A stretch of DNA of 64,000 nucleotides from an uncultured Poribacteria bacterium. GTDB lineage: Bacteria > Poribacteria > WGA-4E > WGA-3G. Positions 47,019 through 54,373 of the stretch are shown piece by piece. The notes under the pieces were generated by a model. It saw only the letters and a list, made by a program, of their open reading frames with translations. It was not told the origin of the DNA and did no database searches. The stretch's first letter is position 1. Every line of letters begins with the position of its first letter. The stretch covers positions 4,706,506 through 4,770,505 of the forward strand of contig OX638316.1 in NCBI GenBank assembly GCA_951812525.1, given 5' to 3'. Both the position numbers and the translations under genes were made by a program.

Positions 47019-47447
47019 CTACTCTTGATTTTCTATAAATATAGCGATATGGTCGAGAAGATCGCGGGTCGAGATTATTCCGATGGGATACGCCTCCCCT
47101 TGGTCGTCCCAGACACAGAGAGGCAAGTGCCGGAAATGTCCAAGGTGCATTAGGTTTAATGCGAAGGCAATCGGGTCACTGGCGCGAAGTGTTTCTGGAT
47201 CCGCTGTCATTACCTGCTCAACCCTAAATTCGGCAGGTGCGGCACGCTGTCCACTGACGTGACGAATCAGATCGCGTTCAGTAATGATTCCAAGCAATTG
47301 TTCATCGTCATCAACGACGAGGACACACCCTCTTCCCTCTTCCTGCATCATATCAATAGCAACAGATACTGGAGAGCCAATTTGCACGGTGACAGGCTGC
47401 TTGTAATCGAGGGTGCTAATTGGTAAAGACAGCGTTCTTGCGTCCAT
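47019..47447 (-). CDS. Tandem CBS-domain protein (142 aa)
   Basis: The product consists almost entirely of one CBS pair: SVAIDMMQEEGRGCVLVVDD...LGIITERDLIRHVSG and then IAFALNLMHLGHFRHLPLCVW...IGIISTRDLLDHIAIF. It is the first gene of the series leading to korA-korB and 11 bp ahead of the second CBS gene. The two proteins may form a heterodimer. No enzymatic domain is present. Confidence 0.85.
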   Translation of the reverse strand: MDARTLSLPISTLDYKQPVTVQIGSPVSVAIDMMQEEGRGCVLVVDDDEQLLGIITERDLIRHVSGQRAAPAEFRVEQVMTADPETLRASDPIAFALNLMHLGHFRHLPLCVWDDQGEAYPIGIISTRDLLDHIAIFIENQE

Positions 47448-47553
47448 CGTATATCTTCCTTATAGTATAACGTCAGAAAACAGAATTTAGTTTCTTATCT
47501 TTCTATTAAAGGATACCACATTTCTTGCCGACTTGCAAGTATATTTTCGGAGA

Positions 47554-47588
47554 AGTTAGCAGTCGCCAGTCGCCAGTCAGCAGTCAGT
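47554..47588. repeat. Heptamer tandem repeat, AGTCRSC-type x5
   Basis: AGTTAGC, AGTCGCC, AGTCGCC, AGTCAGC, AGTCAGT. It lies upstream of the CBS genes. Confidence 0.8.
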
Positions 47589-47674
47589 TTTTAAGCGATT
47601 GGCAGTTGGCGAATAGCAATTGCGGTTGTTATAGGAAGTTGGGGAATGTAAAGCAAAGGTAATGCTCGGATAGA

Positions 47675-47701
47675 CCGGCGAGGTTAAAAACCTCGCCTAC
47701 C
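47675..47701. repeat. GGTAGGC-type hairpin (copy 3)
   Basis: CCGGCGAGGTT-AAA-AACCTCGCC then TACC, a perfect 9-bp stem. Confidence 0.75.
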
Positions 47702-47731
47702 AGTTTGGCTGTTAGCAGTCAGTTTCAGCGG

Positions 47732-48673
47732 TCAGACTACCATTGTGATCGCACGAGAGGACGGTGAACCCCATCCAGGGACGGCAATCGTCCACCTACC
47801 TGCCGGACCACCTGCCACCATGAGGAGCAAACCATCTGCGGTGTATTGTTCTGTGTTATCAGCGATGTACTGTCGGATGTCGGCTTTGCTGAGTCCGTCC
47901 TCCCAGATTGTTTTTGCGTGCTCGACACCCATAACAAGGAGGGTTTCACCGCCGGTGTTGCCAGGGGCATCGATGTTCTGTGCAATTGTGTTGAGGATGC
48001 CTTCTGCGGTGTTGTTGCCGTGATCGTTTACGGCTTGCGGGGCAGCAGCAGCAAAAACGGTAACAGTGCTATCATCGGCTTGGAATCCACGATCGACATG
48101 CAGTGCCTGCCAGGGGCTTTCCTCTTCCTTTTCAGCGATACAGCAAGTATATTTTCCAGCGTGTCCGAATGCGGCACGGTCAAGTTCACCGGGTAAACTG
48201 CCGCCGATGTTCGTACAGACGAGTCGCAACGCACGACCGATCGTGGCGTTCGCTCGCCAGCCTTGTCCGAAGAGGTTAAATCCGTCGTTAATTTCCAATT
48301 GCTTCCGAATAGGTCCGTTTACAATGACCATAGGACCAACATGAGAGGTTGTGACCTGAACGCCGTGGAGATTGAACTGTTCGGCGGTTACCGCTTCGAC
48401 TGCGGTGAGGATAAGGGGTAGATACGCCGGTTTGCATCCCGCCATGACAGCGTTGATGGCGACTTTTTCGACGGTGGCTCTGCCCCATTTTGGTGGAACT
48501 GCGGCGATGAGTTCGTCTGGATCGCGGTCAGTCCCAGCAAGCATACGCTCAACACGTTCGGGCGTTGGTGGAACAACCGGAAGTCCATCTGTCCAGCCGT
48601 TCTCATAGCATACCTCAACGAGGTCTTCGGTTTCATCAATTTCTAGTTGTGTGGAGTGCCATTCTTGAGCCAT
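47732..48673 (-). CDS. Conserved protein of unknown function with GWTDGLPVVPPT motif
   Basis: The 313-aa product has no signal peptide or membrane helix. It begins with NGWTDGLPVVPPTPERVERM and contains KVAINAVMAGCKPAYLPLIL and GFNLFGQGWRANATIGRALR, phrases that I have seen in a family common in uncultured marine bacteria and Actinobacteria. A Cys pair (YTCCIAEKE) lies near the middle. No biochemical function is known to me. The gene is separate from the korAB operon by a heptamer array and a hairpin, and is bounded upstream by a repeat-rich gap. Confidence 0.75.
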   Translation of the reverse strand: MAQEWHSTQLEIDETEDLVEVCYENGWTDGLPVVPPTPERVERMLAGTDRDPDELIAAVPPKWGRATVEKVAINAVMAGCKPAYLPLILTAVEAVTAEQFNLHGVQVTTSHVGPMVIVNGPIRKQLEINDGFNLFGQGWRANATIGRALRLVCTNIGGSLPGELDRAAFGHAGKYTCCIAEKEEESPWQALHVDRGFQADDSTVTVFAAAAPQAVNDHGNNTAEGILNTIAQNIDAPGNTGGETLLVMGVEHAKTIWEDGLSKADIRQYIADNTEQYTADGLLLMVAGGPAGRWTIAVPGWGSPSSRAITMVV

Positions 48674-48769
48674 AGATGTTTCCTTCCTATGCGATTAATT
48701 TTGATATACCTGTTCATGGTATGTTATCATATTAGCATAGATTCTTTAGGTTTGCAAGATAGTATTTTG

Positions 48770-48797
48770 GCGATCAGCGATCAGCGGTCAGTAGTCA
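48770..48797. repeat. Heptamer tandem repeat, GCGRTCA-type
   Basis: GCGATCA, GCGATCA, GCGGTCA, GTAGTCA. Confidence 0.75.
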
Positions 48798-48818
48798 ATT
48801 TTCAGCATAGATATTATC

Positions 48819-48840
48819 GCGATCGGGAGATCGCTCCTAC
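48819..48840 (+). repeat. GATC-stem hairpin followed by TCCTAC
   Basis: GCGATC-GGGA-GATCGC then TCCTAC, with a GNRA-type loop. Confidence 0.75.
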
Positions 48841-48878
48841 AAGAAAGCTATTTATTTTTTCAGCATTATTTATTTATT

Positions 48879-49034
48879 TAACCCAAATTGCTACTAACAG
48901 GTTTTGCACATTTCAGAAGTATTTTTGTCTTTTTCCTCACCCTGGAGGGGTGACATGTCTATAGAAAATGGTGTATTTAAGCAACCGCACCCCGGAGGGG
49001 TGCTATGTGTATAAATAGGTGGTAACTTGCGTTA
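48879..49034. mobile_element. MITE-like element with TAAC(C/G)CAA(A/G)TT ends and two hairpins
   Basis: The left end TAACCCAAATTGCTAC (48879) and the right end TAACTTGCGTTA (49023-49034) are imperfect inverted repeats. Inside are CACCCTGGAGGGGTG (48938) and CACCCCGGAGGGGTG (48988), each followed by an ATGT-TATA tail. The left part is shared with 22488-22580, whose end TAACGCAAGTTGC fits the right end even better. Confidence 0.5.
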
Positions 49035-49054
49035 TTTATTGAGAAGGAGTTATC

Positions 49055-50017
49055 GTGAAAACTTTAAGATTTCAAGACATTATTGCTGCGAGAAAGATCG
49101 TGGCGCGATTTTTAAAAGAGACACCCTTAATTCACTATCCAGAATTGTCCGAGCGACTCGGATTTCAAGCATATATCAAGCACGAAAACCATAACACAAC
49201 AGGCAGTTTTAAGGTGCGCGGTGGCGTGAATTTCATGCATCACCTGCCAGAAGCACAACGGAAAAAAGGTGTAATTACAGCAACCCGTGGGAATCACGGG
49301 CAGTCTATTGCTTACGCGGCGGCGCAGTTTGGGGTCAAGGCAACTGTTGTAGTGCCATACGGAAATAACCCAGAAAAGAACAGCGCAATGCGAGCATTTG
49401 GTGCGGAGTTGATAGAGCACGGTGCGGATTTTGACCAAGCATTGGCACTGTGCGAAAAGCTTCAAGCCGAGCGCGGACTCTACTACGTTCATCCATGTAT
49501 GGAACTCGCACTCTTTCACGGGGTCGGTACCTATTCGCTTGAGATTTTTGAAAGTCTCCCAGATGTGGATGCGATTATTGTGCCTATTGGTGGGGGAAGT
49601 GGCTGTTGTGGGGCTATTACTGTCTCCAAAGCGATTAATCCGAATGTCAAAGTCATAGGTGTGCAAGCGGAAAATGCCTCTGCTTTCTATCGCTCGTGGA
49701 AAGCAGGGATGCGTATAGAAACCGATTCTTGCGATACAATTGCGGATGGTCTGGCAACGCGTGCCCCATTTCCGATGCCGCTTTCCATCATCAAAAAAGG
49801 CATCCACGATATGGTCTTGGTTAGCGAGGCAGAACTTCAGGAGGGCATGCGCTCAGCGTTACGCTGGACACACAATTTGGCGGAAGGCGCGGGTGCGGCA
49901 CCCCTTGCAGGAGCGCATAAACTCACCGATATGTTGGCTGGTAAAAACGTAGTGATGGTGATGAGCGGTGGGAATTTGGATACAGAGACGCTTAAGTCGG
50001 TACTGGGCACATGCTGA
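49055..50017 (+). CDS. Threonine/serine dehydratase-like PLP enzyme
   Basis: The 320-aa product is a fold-type II PLP enzyme. The Schiff-base Lys lies in NTTGSFKVRGGVNF (residues about 47-60), the Asn-bearing loop in TATRGNHGQSIAYAA, and the phosphate-binding glycine loop in PIGGGSGCCGAI. Enzymes of this type deaminate threonine or serine to the 2-oxoacid and ammonia, or racemise serine. There is no C-terminal ACT domain, so it should be of the catabolic rather than the feedback-regulated type. GTG is the start, with GAGAAGGAG before it. Confidence 0.88.
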   Translation: MKTLRFQDIIAARKIVARFLKETPLIHYPELSERLGFQAYIKHENHNTTGSFKVRGGVNFMHHLPEAQRKKGVITATRGNHGQSIAYAAAQFGVKATVVVPYGNNPEKNSAMRAFGAELIEHGADFDQALALCEKLQAERGLYYVHPCMELALFHGVGTYSLEIFESLPDVDAIIVPIGGGSGCCGAITVSKAINPNVKVIGVQAENASAFYRSWKAGMRIETDSCDTIADGLATRAPFPMPLSIIKKGIHDMVLVSEAELQEGMRSALRWTHNLAEGAGAAPLAGAHKLTDMLAGKNVVMVMSGGNLDTETLKSVLGTC

Positions 50018-50018
50018 A

Positions 50019-50045
50019 CCGGCGAGGTTAGAAACCGCGCCTACC
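50019..50045. repeat. GGTAGGC-type hairpin (copy 4)
   Basis: CCGGCGAGGTT-AGA-AACCGCGCC then TACC; one mismatch in the stem. It begins 2 bp after the dehydratase stop. Confidence 0.7.
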
Positions 50046-50083
50046 ACGATTAGGTAGGGAAATTTAAAACTAAGTAAGAGTCC

Positions 50084-50104
50084 GGATCGGGAGATCCCTC
50101 CTAC
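50084..50104 (+). repeat. GATC-stem hairpin followed by TCCTAC
   Basis: GGATC-GGGA-GATCC then CTCCTAC. It lies between the convergent dehydratase and thiN genes. Confidence 0.65.
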
Positions 50105-50114
50105 GTATTTAAAT

Positions 50115-50828
50115 CTACCAGTTGTGAATCACGTAGACAGGGGCAGAGCCTTCAGCTAACTGGAGGCTTGCCCACTCTGCGTCTTCTACGAACTCGTTTC
50201 GGAGTGCGTTCGTTAAGTCAGGATGGATATGTAACGACGCTAAATCCCAACGCAAATTTTCGCTTTTTTCCACGATGACATTCGGAACCTCGGAAACGAG
50301 TGAAACGCGTTGTAACCCACCGCTTTTCCGTGGCAATCGTACTGTTGATAAGACATAGTGGATGGTTTGCTTCGGGTCCCGCATCTCGGCTCTGTAGTAT
50401 TCGTCTGTGGAGAGTCGGTAATGTCCAAAACGCATCAGTTTTAGGTTGCCAAGAAACTGATCTGTCTCATATTCGTCTTGACGCGGTAAACCGCCGTAGA
50501 TGATGATATGTCGGCAGCCGTATTGTTCCAAGGCGTAGTCCACGGCGAGCTGTCCATCCGTATAATCTTTGTCTGTCCGTCCTACCCACTCCTGAACGGT
50601 CAATTTTGCTTTCGTTATGCTATCCGACACCGAGTCCATGTCGCCTATGCATATATCTGGAACAAGCGGAGTGTCTCCACGGCGATTTAATTCATCAAAT
50701 ATACGGATACCTCCATCAGCACAGATGAGTGGAAAACAATTTTTCACTGCGGTTTCAATCTCGGAGCGATAAAAACCGAGATGGCACTGATCGTAATAGC
50801 CGTTGAGAAAAATAAGTGATGCTTTCAT
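50115..50828 (-). CDS. thiN: Thiamine pyrophosphokinase
   Basis: The 237-aa product shows the thiamine pyrophosphokinase motifs CADGGIRIFDEL, PDICIGDMDSVSDSI and TDKDYTDGQLAVDYAL followed by IIYGGLPRQDEYETDQFLG (canonical GGxxGRxDH is altered). It transfers pyrophosphate from ATP to thiamine. It is the third gene of the YkgJ-DUF2156-ThiN series, 14 bp after the DUF2156 gene. The altered GGLPRQDEYE block (no GRFDH) is unusual and could affect binding of the substrate. Confidence 0.82.
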   Translation of the reverse strand: MKASLIFLNGYYDQCHLGFYRSEIETAVKNCFPLICADGGIRIFDELNRRGDTPLVPDICIGDMDSVSDSITKAKLTVQEWVGRTDKDYTDGQLAVDYALEQYGCRHIIIYGGLPRQDEYETDQFLGNLKLMRFGHYRLSTDEYYRAEMRDPKQTIHYVLSTVRLPRKSGGLQRVSLVSEVPNVIVEKSENLRWDLASLHIHPDLTNALRNEFVEDAEWASLQLAEGSAPVYVIHNW

Positions 50829-50842
50829 GTTTTGCTCTCGGT

Positions 50843-51766
50843 TCAGGACGGTCTGTTAGTACTCACCACATTGTATGATGGAATTAGCCGAGTAGGGTGA
50901 TAGGAGTATTTGACGCGTCTTAGGCTTTCTAATCCAGAATCGCTCATAGCGTTAATCCACTTGTAAGCACCCATCAATTCACGGCAGAATTCGCGATAGA
51001 TAAACTGTGCCAATCCCTTTGTGTTGAGGTCGGCGACTTCAAACATCACACAGAATGTGTCGGCGTTCAGGGGATAGCCGAAGGTATAAGCCTTAATTTC
51101 TCCGTCGATACGGACAACTCTGCCGAGAAGTCCGAGTGCGTCTGCATGTGCGATAGCGATTCGGTGTGCGGACTGAGAATCGTTAAGCATTGCGCAATAG
51201 ATCTCGTCGTCAGATTGTGCTGCACGCTCGGTTCCCCAAGTGTCATAGAGCATGAAACATCCATCGCGATCCGTGGGGCAATACGGATCGAGGGTTGCTG
51301 ACGGGTAACGTGCAGCAAAAGCGTTATATGCACTCCGTTTGCTCTTGTAACGGTTGCCTCTTAACGTACCAAGTGCCTCTGTTTCATAGAGGTATTCGGT
51401 CTCCTTCAATGTAGCACAAAACCCATTCTTTTCAAAGAAAGAGAGCATCTCCTGTGGCACATTTTCGATTCGGGCGATGTGCGAATTTCGACTTGATTCC
51501 AACATTAGTTGATATGCTTCGCGAACCACACTCAAATAACTACAACTGTTGACCTCAGACGGCATCGGCAAGATCGGCATGAAATAGTCGTCGTTTTGCC
51601 GTGCGAAAATGCATAGATATTCCGCCAACCGCGTCCAATAAAACTGAAAATGATTCTGCCAGATATAAAGCGGAGCAAAGGCATAACTGGACAAACAGGG
51701 ACACATCTGATGCACATATTTTTCAAACATTGGTTTGTCATTGAGGGTGAGCGGTTGCAGTTGCAT
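50843..51766 (-). CDS. DUF2156-family acyl/aminoacyl-transferase-like protein
   Basis: The 307-aa cytoplasmic product has the DUF2156 layout of two GNAT-like halves: LTLNDKPMFEKYVHQMCPCLSSYAFAPLYIW at the N-terminus, then a segment with FFEKNGFCATLKETEYLYE and RGNRYKSKRSAYNAF, and a C-terminal half with FCVMFEVADLNTKGLAQFIYREF. Relatives include the soluble part of lysyl-phosphatidylglycerol synthase. The substrate is unknown. It starts 3 bp after the YkgJ-type gene, so the two are translationally linked. Confidence 0.85.
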   Translation of the reverse strand: MQLQPLTLNDKPMFEKYVHQMCPCLSSYAFAPLYIWQNHFQFYWTRLAEYLCIFARQNDDYFMPILPMPSEVNSCSYLSVVREAYQLMLESSRNSHIARIENVPQEMLSFFEKNGFCATLKETEYLYETEALGTLRGNRYKSKRSAYNAFAARYPSATLDPYCPTDRDGCFMLYDTWGTERAAQSDDEIYCAMLNDSQSAHRIAIAHADALGLLGRVVRIDGEIKAYTFGYPLNADTFCVMFEVADLNTKGLAQFIYREFCRELMGAYKWINAMSDSGLESLRRVKYSYHPTRLIPSYNVVSTNRPS

Positions 51767-51769
51767 TTT

Positions 51770-52339
51770 TCATTCTTTTTCAATCGTCTTGATTAGGAGA
51801 TCGCTCTTACTGAGTGTGTGAACAATCTTCACGGTGTCTTGATAATCGCCGACGATGCTCCAATTCGCGACGATCTGTGCGGTAATCTCTTGGGATTCAA
51901 TGTAATTGATAACATCGCGGATGTGTCGCTGAAAGGCTTCTGTTTCGAGATGTTCCTCGCCAAAGGGACAGAGGGTATCGACGCCGAGTACAACTGCGTT
52001 CCTGTCCTCACTGAACATAAGGGCGAATGGATAGAGTTGGCAATCGAGTGGACGGATCGGATAAATGGTACAGTGGCTTGTTTCTGGGTCAAAAAAGGGG
52101 CAGATGTAGAAATCTTCGTGCGGTTTTAGTTGGATCTGCGCGCTATTTGCGTCTGCTTGTGGATGGAACAGTGAAGGATTAGCACCGTGGGTGATTACTT
52201 TTTGTGTTTCCGTTTCTGTGAAGATAGGCGCGAGCGGACTGTCTGCTTCTAAGAACCTGCAGCAGACATCACACGAAAAGCATACCTCGGTGGGGATGAT
52301 TTGGTAGAGTGTAGTGTTTGAGGGGTTAGAGGTCTCCAT
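51770..52339 (-). CDS. YkgJ-family cysteine-cluster protein
   Basis: The 189-aa product has the metal-binding Cys cluster CFSCDVCCRFLE near the N-terminus and later Cys residues in YICPFFDPETSHCTIYPIRPLDCQLYPF, as in the YkgJ/UPF0153 family of putative zinc or iron-sulfur proteins. Its function is unknown. It is first in the operon with DUF2156 and thiN. The 3' end overlaps a degenerate GATC-hairpin repeat (CTTGATTAGGAGATCGCTCTTAC), so a repeat may have been recruited into the coding sequence. Confidence 0.85.
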   Translation of the reverse strand: METSNPSNTTLYQIIPTEVCFSCDVCCRFLEADSPLAPIFTETETQKVITHGANPSLFHPQADANSAQIQLKPHEDFYICPFFDPETSHCTIYPIRPLDCQLYPFALMFSEDRNAVVLGVDTLCPFGEEHLETEAFQRHIRDVINYIESQEITAQIVANWSIVGDYQDTVKIVHTLSKSDLLIKTIEKE

Positions 52340-52362
52340 TTTTTGTTATGATACAGTTTGAA

Positions 52363-52389
52363 CCGGCGAGGTTAGAAACCTCGCCTACC
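52363..52389. repeat. GGTAGGC-type hairpin (copy 5)
   Basis: CCGGCGAGGTT-AGA-AACCTCGCC then TACC, located between two minus-strand genes. Confidence 0.75.
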
Positions 52390-52423
52390 TATTTTATGGG
52401 GAGACGATATTTTTTCCCGTTGG

Positions 52424-53569
52424 CTATTGTCCAACAATTTTTCCTATCTCATCAATTACGATATGTATCTCCTCTTCGGTTAACGCTGGATGGAGCGGGA
52501 GACTTACGACGCGTTCAAATGCTGCTTCAGCACACGGGAAATCGCCGATGCCATAGTCGTATTCCTTCTGATAAAACTCGAACAGGTGTAACGGGATATA
52601 GTGGACACTGCATTCAATGTTTGCCTCGCGCAATGCTCCGACAAATCCGTCGCGTTCACCGGGTGGGAGTTGGATAATGTAAAGATGATACGAATGCTCG
52701 CGGGGATTATCCGGGACTACTGGTGTGCTAATCTGCGGGAAATTCGCCAGTTCGGTTTGATAAATCTGGGCGAGATCTCGACGGCGTTCATGCTGCTTGT
52801 TGAGCTTCATGAGTTGGCACAATCCCATTGCCGCTTGAATATCGGTCATGTTGTATTTATAGCCTTCAGTGGCGATGTCATATCGCCAGATATCGCGTTG
52901 CGATTGCCGTGCCCAAGCGTCCTTGTCGATGCCGTGGAGTCGCATTGTACGGAGTGGTTTGGCGAATGCGTCATTATTGGTGGTAACCATCCCACCTTCC
53001 GCTGTTGTCATATTTTTATTCGCATAAAAACTGAAAGCGGATAGGTCGCCGATGCCGCCAATGTATTGCCCTTTGTATTCTGTTGGAATGGCGTGGGCTG
53101 CGTCGTCAATGAGCGCGAGGTCGTGATTTCGACAGATGTCCTGCAGAACATCCATGTTGCACGGAAGTCCAGCGAAATGGACGGGTAGTATCGCTTTCGT
53201 GCGCCGTGTTATCGCCTGCTCAATCTTGGTTATGTCGATGTTCAACGTATCGGGCTGGATGTCTACAAAAACAGGTTTTGCTCCGACGTAGCGGATCGCT
53301 TCAGCGGTGGCGGTGAAGGTGTAAGGTGTTGTGATGACTTCGTCGCCGCTACTGATACCTGCTACAACGAGGCTCAGATGCAAGGCTGCGGTGCAAGAAC
53401 TAACAGCAATCGCGTGCTTGACACCGAGGTACTCGGCGAAGGCGCGTTCAAACTCACGTACCTTGGTCCCTGTGCTGATCCACTTGGAAGCGAGAACTTG
53501 GCTGACGGCTTCGATTTCGGTGTCATCAATCCAAGGACGACTAAAAGGTATAAACGGTTTTTTTGCCAT
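52424..53569 (-). CDS. DegT/DnrJ/EryC1/StrS-family sugar aminotransferase
   Basis: The 381-aa product is a fold-type I PLP enzyme. Its start FIPFSRPWIDDTEIEAVSQVL, the AVSSCTAALHLSLVVAGI block, LIDDAAHAIPTEYKGQYIG and the PLP-Lys region SFYANKNMTTAEGGMVTT are all typical. It would aminate a keto-sugar nucleotide for surface polysaccharide, using glutamate. No other sugar-nucleotide gene is next to it, so the pathway is open. Length is normal. Confidence 0.92.
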   Translation of the reverse strand: MAKKPFIPFSRPWIDDTEIEAVSQVLASKWISTGTKVREFERAFAEYLGVKHAIAVSSCTAALHLSLVVAGISSGDEVITTPYTFTATAEAIRYVGAKPVFVDIQPDTLNIDITKIEQAITRRTKAILPVHFAGLPCNMDVLQDICRNHDLALIDDAAHAIPTEYKGQYIGGIGDLSAFSFYANKNMTTAEGGMVTTNNDAFAKPLRTMRLHGIDKDAWARQSQRDIWRYDIATEGYKYNMTDIQAAMGLCQLMKLNKQHERRRDLAQIYQTELANFPQISTPVVPDNPREHSYHLYIIQLPPGERDGFVGALREANIECSVHYIPLHLFEFYQKEYDYGIGDFPCAEAAFERVVSLPLHPALTEEEIHIVIDEIGKIVGQ

Positions 53570-53772
53570 AAACGGATTCCTTTTTTCCAGGTGATATCGT
53601 ATTATTTTGGTTTTGTTTAATATTTAATATTTTAACGTCAGTTCGACTTATGGTAAATTATGAAGTAATTGAATATTTTAACCAACTTTAGGCACCAGAA
53701 TGACTGACAAGGATCCTTGGTATTTTACCGATCAATCCAACCTACGTCTATTAATTTTTTAGTTTCAAATGT

Positions 53773-54231
53773 TTATACCGATGGCTCCAATTTTTGTTGT
53801 AAAATCTGGATCATTGCTTCAAGGGCGAGGGTGTAACTATGTGTTCCGAAGCCACCGATGACACCGACAGCAACCGCTGATATGTAAGAATGATGCCGAA
53901 ATTCTTCGCGGGCATAAATGTTGGAGAGATGAATCTCAACGACGGGCAGTGCGACTGTAGAGAGTGCGTCCCGGATGGCAACACTGGTATGTGTGTAGGC
54001 TGCAGGATTAATCAAGATGCCATCTGCCCAGTCGATATGTTCTCCGATGATGGAGACGAGTTCGCCTTCGTGGTTAGATTGGAAAATTTTGAGTGTAATC
54101 TCATGCGGCGATGCTGTGGCGTGTCGGTCGAGTGTAGCGTTAATGTCTGCTAAGGTTTGGTGTCCATAGATCTCCGGTTGGCGTTTCCCCAAGAGATGTA
54201 GGTTCGGTCCGTGAAGGACGAGGATGTTCAT
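53773..54231 (-). CDS. aroQ: Type II 3-dehydroquinate dehydratase
   Basis: The 152-aa product has the AroQ signatures [17 protein letters not shown] (catalytic Arg and Tyr region), [31 protein letters not shown] and [18 protein letters not shown]. It dehydrates 3-dehydroquinate in the shikimate pathway as a dodecamer. The usual NLNLLG is NLHLLG here. No other aro gene is in the window. The start MNILVLHG is the normal N-terminus. Confidence 0.95.
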   Translation of the reverse strand: MNILVLHGPNLHLLGKRQPEIYGHQTLADINATLDRHATASPHEITLKIFQSNHEGELVSIIGEHIDWADGILINPAAYTHTSVAIRDALSTVALPVVEIHLSNIYAREEFRHHSYISAVAVGVIGGFGTHSYTLALEAMIQILQQKLEPSV

Positions 54232-54373
54232 GTATAGGTTCCCTTTTTTCGTGAAATATTGCCTTTGCCGTGAAGAGTATATAGTGGGTTAGAAAAATTT
54301 GCAAGGGTTTTTGAAGAGGTAGGGAATATTTTCGCGTTTGTAGTTCACTGAAATGACTACATACTTCGATCAC

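Larger units (their letters stand above)
48674..49054. other. Repeat-rich divergent intergenic region
   Basis: The 381 bp hold a heptamer array (48770-48797), a GATC hairpin (48819-48840), and the TAAC-ended element with two CACCC hairpins (48879-49034). No gene is present. The sequence GAGAAGGAG before 49055 is the ribosome-binding site of the next gene. Confidence 0.8.

Noticed and set aside
49127-49807. 226-codon open frame on the minus strand
   Set aside because: It is antisense to the PLP enzyme gene with all catalytic motifs; the product shows no family pattern.
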